DNA of 64,000 nt from Bradyrhizobium sp. AT1 (GTDB lineage Bacteria; Pseudomonadota; Alphaproteobacteria; Rhizobiales; Xanthobacteraceae), in contig NZ_JXDL01000001.1 of NCBI RefSeq assembly GCF_001590795.1, forward strand, positions 6,199,598 to 6,263,597, written 5' to 3'. The notes below the pieces were generated by a model. That model did not search any database, had not been told where the DNA came from, and was given only the letters and a program-made list of their open reading frames with translations. Numbering within the stretch: position 1 is the first letter of the stretch; each line of letters opens with the position of its first letter. Below are positions 1 through 8,827 of this stretch, in pieces. Made by a program: the position numbers and the translations under genes.

Positions 1-2
1 CC

Positions 3-500
3 CCGCGCTATCAGCCGCAGGCCGCGCCCTCGGCCGCGCAGCCCGGTTATCCGCCGGCCCAATCCGGCTATCCGGCACCTGCTGGCGCTCCGGCCCTGAC
101 GACGCTGCCGCCTTCGGCCACGCCCCGCGACGAGTTCGACCTCGGCATCGGCTACATGCAGCGCAAGGACTATGCGCTCGCCGAGCAGACCATGAAGAAC
201 TTCGCTGCGAAATACCCGAGTGATCCGCTGCTCGGCGACGCGCAATACTGGCTCGGCGAGAGCTATTTCCAGCGTCAGCAATATCGCGACTCCGCCGAAG
301 CCTTCCTCACCGTCACCACCAAATACGAGAAATCGGCCAAGGCGCCGGATGCGCTGCTGCGGCTCGGCCAGTCGCTCGCCGCCTTGAAGGAGAAGGAGGC
401 CGCCTGCGCCGCCTTCGGCGAGGTCGGCCGTAAATATCCGCGTGCCTCCGCCGGCGTCAAAGCCGCCGTCGACCGCGAGCAGAAGCGGGTGAAGTGCTGA
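3..500 (+). CDS. cpoB: Tol-Pal system accessory protein CpoB/YbgF, C-terminal part (5' end outside window)
   Basis: The frame is open from the first bases of the window, so the start lies upstream. The first ~45 visible residues are a Pro/Gln/Ala-rich linker. It is followed by about three tetratricopeptide repeats (for example YMQRKDYALAEQTMKNFAAK, then an AQYWLGESYFQRQQYRDSAE unit). This linker-plus-TPR layout is the C-terminal half of CpoB/YbgF, a periplasmic protein that links peptidoglycan synthesis with Tol-Pal driven outer-membrane constriction. The following tilS and ftsH genes match the usual alphaproteobacterial order downstream of pal. The identification is by family pattern; the N-terminal coiled coil and signal peptide cannot be seen. 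Confidence 0.87.
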   Translation, partial: PRYQPQAAPSAAQPGYPPAQSGYPAPAGAPALTTLPPSATPRDEFDLGIGYMQRKDYALAEQTMKNFAAKYPSDPLLGDAQYWLGESYFQRQQYRDSAEAFLTVTTKYEKSAKAPDALLRLGQSLAALKEKEAACAAFGEVGRKYPRASAGVKAAVDREQKRVKC

Positions 501-541
501 CGCCTGGGTCCTGACAACGCGGATGGTGTTGCGATAGATTG

Positions 542-560
542 CGCCCGCCATTCGCGGGCG
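542..560 (+). terminator. Short GC hairpin between cpoB and tilS
   Basis: Perfect 7-bp arms CGCCCGC (542-548) and GCGGGCG (554-560) enclose a 5-nt loop. It ends 16 bases before the tilS ATG. There is no T-run, so it may attenuate read-through or shape the tilS leader rather than terminate. Confidence 0.3.
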
Positions 561-576
561 ATTGCTGGGCAGCGTC

Positions 577-1635
577 ATGTCAGACGACGACAATTCTCCG
601 ATCTCGGCGCGCGAGGCGAGGCGGCTCTTTGCCGGCCTGAAAGCTGCGCCTTCGCTGGTGCTCGCCGTCTCCGGCGGACCCGACTCGGTCGCGCTGATGT
701 GGCTTGCGGCGCGGTGGCGGCGCAGCCTCTCGCGCGGCCCGGCTCTCACCGTCGTCACGATCGATCACGGCCTGCGGCGCGAGGCGGTGCGCGAGGCGCG
801 CGAGGTCAAGCGGCTCGCCACCGAGCTTGGCCTGCCGCACCGGACCCTGCGCTGGCGTGGCGCAAAGCCGAAGACGGGCCTGCCGGCGGCAGCGCGCGAG
901 GAACGCTACCGCCTGCTCGCGCAGGCCGCGCGCGCCGTCGGCGCGAGCCATGTGCTGACCGCCCATACCCGCGACGATCAGGCCGAGACGGTATTGATGC
1001 GGCTGCTCCGCGGCAGCGGACTTGCCGGCCTGTCGGCAATGGCTTCCCTCAGCGAGCGCGAGGGCATCCTGCTGGCGCGTCCGCTGCTCGACGTCCCCAA
1101 GGCGCAGCTGATCGCGACCTTGAAGCGGGCCGGTGTCGACTTTGCCGACGATCCCACCAACCGCGACACCGCATTCACCCGGCCGCGCCTGCGCGCGCTG
1201 CTGCCGCTTCTCGCGGCCGAAGGCGGCGATGCCCGGGCGCTCGTGCGGCTCGCGACAAGGCTGGCGCGGGCCAATGCGGCGGTCGAGGTGCTCGCCGACG
1301 GCGCCGAGCGCTTCCTCCGTTTGCGGGATCGCGACGTTGCGCCGCAGGCAGGCGTTCGAAGCTTCGAGGCATCGAGCTTTGCCGCCCTGCCGGAAGAGGT
1401 CCGGCTGCGGCTCCTGCTGCGGGCCGTCAACGCGCTCGGACATGAAGGGCCGGCGGAACTCGGCAAGGTCGAAGCCCTCCTGGCCGTGCTCGATCAGGCC
1501 ATCGCCGCGCCCCCTCGCGCGGCCGCAAACGGCCGGGCGGCATTGCGACAGACCCTTGCGGGAGCCTTGATCAGCCTTGCCGGCGGGCGTATCCACATCG
1601 CACCGGCGCCGGCCCGGCGGCGCAGGGGTGCCTGA
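577..1635 (+). CDS. tilS: tRNA(Ile)-lysidine synthase
   Basis: TilS uses ATP to attach lysine to C34 of the CAU-anticodon tRNA-Ile, so that the tRNA reads AUA and is charged with isoleucine. The N-terminal PP-loop ATPase is clear: SGGPDS at about residues 34-39, then DHGLR and HTRDDQAET. The protein is about 352 residues; the C-terminal part is less conserved, as is usual for the family. A TTG at 562 is in frame, but ATG 577 (MSDDDN) is the more natural start. The gene lies between cpoB and ftsH, a common alphaproteobacterial arrangement, and is essential in most bacteria. Confidence 0.93.
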   Translation: MSDDDNSPISAREARRLFAGLKAAPSLVLAVSGGPDSVALMWLAARWRRSLSRGPALTVVTIDHGLRREAVREAREVKRLATELGLPHRTLRWRGAKPKTGLPAAAREERYRLLAQAARAVGASHVLTAHTRDDQAETVLMRLLRGSGLAGLSAMASLSEREGILLARPLLDVPKAQLIATLKRAGVDFADDPTNRDTAFTRPRLRALLPLLAAEGGDARALVRLATRLARANAAVEVLADGAERFLRLRDRDVAPQAGVRSFEASSFAALPEEVRLRLLLRAVNALGHEGPAELGKVEALLAVLDQAIAAPPRAAANGRAALRQTLAGALISLAGGRIHIAPAPARRRRGA

Positions 1636-1792
1636 AGGGCGCCCCGAAGGCCGCATGGGTCGGATCATGACACCGGCCATTTCGGCCCCGTGCCGTCAGG
1701 ACACCTTAACCAGGCAGGAAAAACCCCGCATCGGGCGCCATTATTTCAGCGGGAATCGATCTAAGATGGGCTAAATAGTCCCATCTCGTTCC

Positions 1793-1821
1793 CTTGGCAG
1801 CGACCGGGGCGGCACCTAGAT
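1793..1821 (+). promoter_or_regulatory. Candidate RpoH (sigma-32) promoter of ftsH
   Basis: CTTG (1793-1796) and CCTAGAT (1815-1821) are separated by 18 nt. The alphaproteobacterial RpoH consensus is roughly CTTG-N17/18-CYTATNT, so only one -10 position differs. It lies ~90 bp upstream of ftsH, a classical heat-shock gene. This is pattern matching by eye; no transcription start is visible in sequence. Confidence 0.45.
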
Positions 1822-1912
1822 TGTATGCGTCTAACCGAGAGGATTCCTTGGGGATTTTCTCTAGCTTGCCCAAGGATGAGGCCGCGATCCGCGCGACCAC
1901 GAAGGAAGATCG

Positions 1913-3838
<1,926 letters not shown>

Positions 3839-3850
3839 CTCCTGCGTGCC

Positions 3851-4270
3851 ATGGCCGGCTACTCCGGCAAACCGTTAGTGCAAAAGCTCGGCATCAAGCC
3901 GGGCTTTTGTATTTTCGTGGATGGCCTCTCGACGGCCTATCGCGACGTCGTCGGCGAGTTGCCTGACGACGTGGTCATGGCAAAGACCGCCAAGGCGCCG
4001 CTCGACATGGTGCATGTCTTCGTAATCGAGGCGAAGGGCTTTGCGGCCAAGTTGCGCGGCTATCGCAAGGTGATCGCGCCCAGCGGGATGATCTGGGCGT
4101 CATGGCCGAAGAAGGCGTCCGGCGTGGTGACCGATGTGACGGAAACGCTAGTGCGCGACACCGCGCTCGCAAACGGTCTCGTCGATATCAAGGTCTGCGC
4201 CGTCGACGATGTCTGGTCGGGCCTGAAGCTCGTGATCCCCGTGAAGGACCGGGCCAAGGTCGCGAAATAG
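3851..4270 (+). CDS. DUF3052 family protein
   Basis: A 139-residue cytosolic protein matching DUF3052 by its start (GYSGKPLVQKLGIKPG) and by its IWASWPKKASGVVTDVTE core. No catalytic motif is recognisable and the function is unknown. It begins 12 bp after the ftsH stop on the same strand, so it is probably co-transcribed with ftsH. Codons 11-20 also form a terminator-like hairpin (3881-3909), so expression may depend on read-through or on its own promoter. A lead from the family only; no biochemical role is claimed. Confidence 0.82.
   Translation: MAGYSGKPLVQKLGIKPGFCIFVDGLSTAYRDVVGELPDDVVMAKTAKAPLDMVHVFVIEAKGFAAKLRGYRKVIAPSGMIWASWPKKASGVVTDVTETLVRDTALANGLVDIKVCAVDDVWSGLKLVIPVKDRAKVAK
3881..3909 (+). 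terminator. Terminator-like hairpin inside the start of the DUF3052 gene
   Basis: CAAAAGCTCGGC (3881-3892) pairs with GCCGGGCTTTTG (3898-3909) across the loop ATCAA, a 12-bp stem with one G-U pair. The following bases, TATTTTCG, are moderately T-rich. It is 43 bp past the ftsH stop but inside the next reading frame, where the same bases encode a conserved segment. Confidence 0.35.
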
Positions 4271-4338
4271 CTGCCGCGCTTCGCAATGACGATGTGGATG
4301 CAGTTTGGGCTCGCAGTGACTCAGCACCGGTCTCGTAG

Positions 4339-4370
4339 CGTGGGCAAAGGCGCGTAGCGCCGTGCCCACG
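4339..4370. repeat. Intergenic palindrome, Bradyrhizobium-type
   Basis: Nested inverted repeat: CGTGGGCA (4339-4346) with TGCCCACG (4363-4370), and inside it GGCGC-GTA-GCGCC. A second partial GTGGGCACG half follows near 4397-4406. It sits between two genes pointing at each other, so it could also act as a bidirectional transcription stop. The repeat-family assignment is from memory of similar genomes. Confidence 0.5.
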
Positions 4371-4464
4371 ATCTCTCAGCAACTGAGACCGAAGTCGTGG
4401 GCACGCATCCGCCTTCGCTCTTCGAGCTACGGCCGACAAGTCGCTTTGCTCACCTTACGATATC

Positions 4465-5220
4465 TCACTTCGCCGCGTCCTTCCGCCCCAGGAAATGCAG
4501 CACATCGTCGTTGAACTGCTCGGGGTCCTGCAGGAACGAGAAGTGACTGACCTGCGGCTGGATCAACAGGCCGGCGCCCGGAATGCTCGCCGCCATGAAC
4601 GCGGTGTTGTCGCGCTTGATCGCCTCGTCGCGGTCGCCATCGACGATCCAGATCGGGACCTTGATCGCCACGAGGTCCGAGGCCGTCCATTTCGGCTGGC
4701 TCTCCCACATCTTGGTAATCTCGTCGACGAAGCCCTTGTACTCCGTCGGGGTCGGCGAGAGCCGCTTGTACTCTTCGCCGGCCCTGGCGATATAGGCATT
4801 GAAGACGTCGTTCGACGCGATATCCGCAACGCCTGACGGATCCGAGTTGGCCGCAAACGCGAACAGCCTGCTCACGCGTTCCGGGTGCTTCATCGCGATG
4901 TCGAGGCCAATGATCGCGCCGTCGCTCCAGCCGACGATCGCGGTCTTCTTGATCCCCAGATGATCGAGCAGGGCGATCACGTCGGAGGCCATCAGATCGT
5001 AGCCATACGGCTCCTGATTGCGGCTGCTGCGGCCATGGCCGCGGCTCTCCATGACGATGACCTGATAATGCCGTTGCAGCGCGCGGACCTGGTGGCCCCA
5101 GTAGTTTGCGTTGGCCAGGCCGCCATGCAGCAACAGGACGGGCTGGCCGTGGCCGAACACGGCGTACCAGACTTTGACGCCGTTGACGGGTGCATAGCCG
5201 CTCTGGGCCGCCTTGGGCAA
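4465..5220 (-). CDS. Alpha/beta hydrolase, probably exported originally; leader out of frame
   Basis: The alpha/beta-hydrolase fold is clear: the oxyanion region LLLHGGLAN, the nucleophile elbow GWSDG, an acid in VDGDRDEAI and a late His in QVSHFSF. The substrate cannot be predicted. The usable in-frame start is TTG at 5220, which gives 251 residues, but the same frame continues upstream without a stop and encodes an excellent signal peptide (5221-5316: RNLFIALLVTVSVATARA then APQW). The only ATG with a good ribosome site is 2 nt out of phase with it. The gene is therefore either frameshifted at its 5' end or now makes a cytosolic form. It converges with the DUF3052 gene. Confidence 0.8.
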   Translation of the reverse strand: MPKAAQSGYAPVNGVKVWYAVFGHGQPVLLLHGGLANANYWGHQVRALQRHYQVIVMESRGHGRSSRNQEPYGYDLMASDVIALLDHLGIKKTAIVGWSDGAIIGLDIAMKHPERVSRLFAFAANSDPSGVADIASNDVFNAYIARAGEEYKRLSPTPTEYKGFVDEITKMWESQPKWTASDLVAIKVPIWIVDGDRDEAIKRDNTAFMAASIPGAGLLIQPQVSHFSFLQDPEQFNDDVLHFLGRKDAAK

Positions 5221-5329
5221 GGTTGGCGTCGGCGGCAGGCTCAGCCATTGCGGCGCTGCGCGCGCCGTCGCAACCGAGACCGTGACGAGAAGTGCGATGA
5301 AGAGATTGCGAAGAGCATGACACCTTCCT
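5221..5329 (-). pseudogene. Out-of-frame signal-peptide leader of the hydrolase
   Basis: On the minus strand a strong ribosome site AGGAAGG (5329-5323) is followed after 4 nt by ATG (5318-5316). From this ATG the frame hits TGA after 25 codons. Removing two bases from the CTCTT just after the ATG would give M-L-R-N-L-F-I-A-L-L..., running straight through a cleavage site ARA-AP into the hydrolase. The two frames are seen directly; a CT insertion, assembly error or alternative start is inference. Confidence 0.6.
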
Positions 5330-5543
5330 GTTTGACCATCGGATGATACCGCATGGCTGAACGGGCGTGTCGGTTCCCAAGACGGTCCGCACCGAGAAGT
5401 GAAGGCAGCCTGCGATCACGCCGGCGACAATCCATCCGAGATGGGTTGCGCGGCCAATCCGTCCGGAGCCGTCGGCGCGCCTCGGCGCAAACGCGGGAAT
5501 CACTAAAGAAGAACTTAACGCTTGCGTCCTATTTTGGCCCGCC

Positions 5544-6989
5544 ATGACTGACCAGGTCGTCCACAGCGCGGTTCAACCGTTTCCGGCACGAGCAGCGCTC
5601 CCCTGGGCAGTGGGCCTCGGCGTGTATGGCCTGCTGCTGATCGCTGGGCCGCGGCTGCTGGGTGATCCCGATAGCTATTCTCATCTCGAGGTCGGACGCT
5701 GGATCATCGCGCATGGCGCCCTGCCGGAGAGCGATCCCTTTTCGTTTTCAAAGCTCGGCGCGCCCTGGATCACGTTCGAATGGCTCTCGGAGCTCGTCTA
5801 CGCCGGAGCCTACGCACCTTCCGGCTGGCCCGGAGTCGTCATTGTCGCAGCCGCCGCGATAGCGCTGGCCTTTGGCTTGTTCACCTTCTTCCTGCTGCGC
5901 GAGCTCTCGCCGAGCCTGACATTGCTCATGGTGATCGCGGCCGTCGTCCTGTTGGCGCCGCATATGCTGGCGCGGCCACACGCCCTCGTGCTGCCGGTGA
6001 TGGTGACCTGGGCGGCCGCCCTGGTGCGCTGCATGGATCGCGGCGGGCCTCCGCCATATTGGGCGCTGCCGCTGCTGGTCCTGTGGGCCAATCTGCATGG
6101 CAGCGTGGTGCTGGCGCTCGGGTTGATCGGCCCGGCGGTGCTCGAGGCGCTGCTGCGTGAGGGGCGAAGCGAATGGCCGCGCGTTGTCCTGCGGTGGCTG
6201 CCATTCACGGCGCTTGCCCTCGCTGCGTCCTGCCTGACGCCGCATGGGCCGGAGCCGCTGCTGATGCCGCTGACGACGCTCGGCCTCGGCTCCGCGCTCG
6301 CCTGGATCGCGGAATGGCGGCCGCAGGATTTCAGCCATGTCGGCGGCTTCGAACTGCTGCTGCTGGCCGGCATCTTTGCGCTCTCGCGCGGCGTGACGCT
6401 GCCGGTCGTGCGGACGCTGGTGGTGATCGGCTTGCTCCATTTCGCACTGGCGCAGGTCCGCAATGCGGATCTTCTGGCCATGCTGGCGCCGCTCTATCTG
6501 GCGGCCCCCTTGGGTCAAACGTTCGGCAAGCGGACAGCGGACGATGCGGAGGGCTGGTCACGCGGCCTGAATCTGGCGGCGTTCGGTGTCTTGATCGCAA
6601 TGAGCGGCGCGGCGCTGGCGCGCGACATCAGGCCGGCTTCCAATATCACCCCCCAGGCTGCGATCGCTCAAACCAACCTCGCCAAGACGGGGCGCATCCT
6701 CAACGATTACTCCTTCGGCGGCTATCTGATCTTTGCCGGCATTCCCACCTTTGTCGATGGTCGCGGCGAACTGTACGGCGGACCGTTCATCGACCGCTAC
6801 AATCGTGCCTTGGCGCTGGTCGATCTCGCAGATTTTCTCAAGCTGCTCGACGAATACGACATCGGCGCGACGCTGCTCGCGCCGCGGACGCCGGCGGTCG
6901 CGATGCTGGATCGGCTGCCGCAGTGGCAACGCGTCTACAGCGACGATGTGGCGGTCGTGCACAAGCGGCGTGATACGCCGCCAAGATAG
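5544..6989 (+). CDS. Polytopic membrane protein, putative GT-C-like glycosyltransferase (paralogue A)
   Basis: A 481-residue protein of roughly ten hydrophobic segments. After the first helix it has GDPDSYSHLEVGRWI and APWITFEWLSE, a first-loop Asp-rich arrangement reminiscent of GT-C transferases that use polyprenyl-phosphate sugars. The C-terminal soluble part contains GGYLIFAGIPTFVDGRGELY. The same motifs, in the same order, occur in the protein encoded at 8828-10318, so the two are paralogues. It is convergent with a methyltransferase and a GtrB-type glycosyltransferase. The GT-C assignment is inference from topology, motif and neighbours; the annotation could equally be a membrane protein of unknown function. 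Confidence 0.75.
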   Translation: MTDQVVHSAVQPFPARAALPWAVGLGVYGLLLIAGPRLLGDPDSYSHLEVGRWIIAHGALPESDPFSFSKLGAPWITFEWLSELVYAGAYAPSGWPGVVIVAAAAIALAFGLFTFFLLRELSPSLTLLMVIAAVVLLAPHMLARPHALVLPVMVTWAAALVRCMDRGGPPPYWALPLLVLWANLHGSVVLALGLIGPAVLEALLREGRSEWPRVVLRWLPFTALALAASCLTPHGPEPLLMPLTTLGLGSALAWIAEWRPQDFSHVGGFELLLLAGIFALSRGVTLPVVRTLVVIGLLHFALAQVRNADLLAMLAPLYLAAPLGQTFGKRTADDAEGWSRGLNLAAFGVLIAMSGAALARDIRPASNITPQAAIAQTNLAKTGRILNDYSFGGYLIFAGIPTFVDGRGELYGGPFIDRYNRALALVDLADFLKLLDEYDIGATLLAPRTPAVAMLDRLPQWQRVYSDDVAVVHKRRDTPPR

Positions 6990-6990
6990 A

Positions 6991-7674
6991 TCAGCCGGTC
7001 CCGAAGGCTGCGTATTGACCTCCGAGCGACACGCCGCTGAGGGCATGTTCGAGGCGACGCGCCGGTCTGGTGTTCCAGGGGAGCAGCAGGAAATGGCGGG
7101 CTCCGATCTCGCGCAAGCCGCCGGCGGCCATCAGCTTTCGGGTCGTGCCGGCACCGAGCAAGACGGCGTCCCGGTCGAATTCGCAGCGTGAGACGGCAAG
7201 GCGCGTCAGCGGATTGTACGGATTGTGCTCGATCACGCAGACGAGTCCCGCCGGGCGCACCACCCGCCGCATCTCGGCGATGAAGTGCGCCCAATCGGCC
7301 GGCACGATATGGTGCATCACGCAGATGGCCGTGACCAGATCGAAGCTGGCGTTGTCGAAGGGAAACGTGCGGCCGTCGAACTCGCGGTAGTCGACCCCGC
7401 CATTGGCCGTGCGGGCCTGCGCCAGGCTGGCCGAAGAGACGTCGATACCGCTCAAGCGACCGACCATGCCGTGCAGCAGGGGATGAAGGCTGCCGACGCC
7501 GCAGCCGACGTCAAGCATGTCGGGCCTCTCCGCGTCCAGCCGCTGCGCGATCAGATCGCGCAGCAGATCGGCCTTCGCGCGCATGAAGAAATCGTGCGGC
7601 AAGCCGGAAAAGTCGATCGAGGATTGGACGACGTCGCGGTAGTTGTCGTGATAGCCGTCGAAGAGCTCGCCCAT
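6991..7674 (-). CDS. Class I SAM-dependent methyltransferase
   Basis: 227 residues with the SAM-binding loop LDVGCGVGS, the acidic end of strand beta-2 (GIDVSSASL) and a following LVTAICVMHHI segment typical of the Methyltransf_11 group. Start chosen at ATG 7674 (MGELFDGYHDNY), 8 nt after the stop of the upstream glycosyltransferase, so the two are surely co-transcribed. The substrate is unknown; given its partners it may methylate a sugar or lipid carrier product. It ends one base away from the convergent membrane-protein gene, leaving no room for a separate terminator. Confidence 0.85.
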   Translation of the reverse strand: MGELFDGYHDNYRDVVQSSIDFSGLPHDFFMRAKADLLRDLIAQRLDAERPDMLDVGCGVGSLHPLLHGMVGRLSGIDVSSASLAQARTANGGVDYREFDGRTFPFDNASFDLVTAICVMHHIVPADWAHFIAEMRRVVRPAGLVCVIEHNPYNPLTRLAVSRCEFDRDAVLLGAGTTRKLMAAGGLREIGARHFLLLPWNTRPARRLEHALSGVSLGGQYAAFGTG

Positions 7675-7682
7675 GCGCCGGG

Positions 7683-8678
7683 TTACTCGTTGACGGCGTG
7701 GATCGCAGGGGCTGCCGCCGCCTCGTTGCGATCGAAGCCGGCGCGCGTCTGCACCACATAGAGCGGGCGGCGCTTCACCTCGGCATGAATGCGGCCGACA
7801 TAGAGCCCGACGATACCGGTCATCAGCATGTTGATCCCGCACAGCAGGGACACGACGACGATGGTCGACGACCAGCCGGTCACGAGATGGCTGTCTTTGC
7901 CCAGCCACAACAGGATCACCCAGCCGCCGTAGAGCAGGGCCAGTCCCGAGACCGTCAATCCGCACCAGATCGCGAGCCGCAGGGGCAGATCGGAAAAGCC
8001 GAGCGCGGCATTCATCGCGAGCCGCACCATCTTGAACAGCGGATATTTGGTTTCGCCCGCGGCGCGCTCGAGGCGGTGGAAGGCGACCTCGGCCTGCCGG
8101 AAGCCGAGCCATGCGATCATGCCGCGTACGAAGCGATCCTGCTCCGGCATCTGCCGAAGTGCTTCCAGCACCTTGCGATCGATCAGGCGGAAGTCGCCGA
8201 CATCGGCGGGGATGCCGACGGAGGACATCCTGCCGAGAAGCCGATAGAACAGATGCGCCGTCGCGCGCTTGAAGCGGCTTTCGCCCTCGCGCGACAGGCG
8301 GCGGGCGTGAACGATGTCGTTGCCTTCCTTCCACTTCGCGATCAACTGCTCGATCACTTCGGGCGGGTCTTGCAGATCGGCATCCATGACGATGATCGCG
8401 TCACCCTGCGTCGCGTCCATGCCGGCGGTGATGGCGATCTGATGGCCGAAATTTCGCGACAGGCCGATGTAGCGAAAGCGCGGATCGCGCGCGGCGAGCG
8501 CCCGCAGCACGATCGAGCTGGAATCGCTGCTGCCGTCGTCGACGAAGATCGCCTCCGCAGGCCCGTCGAGCTGGGACATGACCAGGTCGAGCCGGCGCAA
8601 CAGGACCGGCAGCACGGCTTCCTCGTTGAACACGGGGATGACGAGGCTGTAGCGGATCGGGCTGGAATTGGCCGCCAT
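7683..8678 (-). CDS. Family 2 glycosyltransferase, GtrB/DPM1-like polyprenyl-phosphate sugar synthase
   Basis: The N-terminal GT-A domain begins SLVIPVFNEEAVLPVLLRRL, has VDDGSSD for nucleotide binding and DADLQDPPE as the DxD-type metal site. Two C-terminal transmembrane helices follow (around residues 230-300). This architecture and the 331-residue length match GtrB / bactoprenol glucosyl transferase, which moves a sugar from UDP-sugar to undecaprenyl phosphate on the cytosolic face. Such enzymes supply a membrane GT-C enzyme, and two candidate membrane partners flank it. Sugar identity cannot be read from sequence. Confidence 0.88.
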   Translation of the reverse strand: MAANSSPIRYSLVIPVFNEEAVLPVLLRRLDLVMSQLDGPAEAIFVDDGSSDSSSIVLRALAARDPRFRYIGLSRNFGHQIAITAGMDATQGDAIIVMDADLQDPPEVIEQLIAKWKEGNDIVHARRLSREGESRFKRATAHLFYRLLGRMSSVGIPADVGDFRLIDRKVLEALRQMPEQDRFVRGMIAWLGFRQAEVAFHRLERAAGETKYPLFKMVRLAMNAALGFSDLPLRLAIWCGLTVSGLALLYGGWVILLWLGKDSHLVTGWSSTIVVVSLLCGINMLMTGIVGLYVGRIHAEVKRRPLYVVQTRAGFDRNEAAAAPAIHAVNE

Positions 8679-8827
8679 GCGAAGGATTCCGACGGGGTTG
8701 CAGGGCGGAAGTCTATGAGACGGCGGTTAAGGTCGCCTTGCTGCAACTGTTAAGGATCTAAGGCGCTGCTTGGTGATCTGCAATTAACCACGCTCGTGCA
8801 GCCGAGGGTCGTCTGTAGCGCGGGTCC

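Noticed and set aside
6991..8334. A single 447-residue protein in the methyltransferase frame
   Set aside because: The first ~220 residues overlap the glycosyltransferase gene in another frame and look like noise; ATG 7674 gives a normal methyltransferase.
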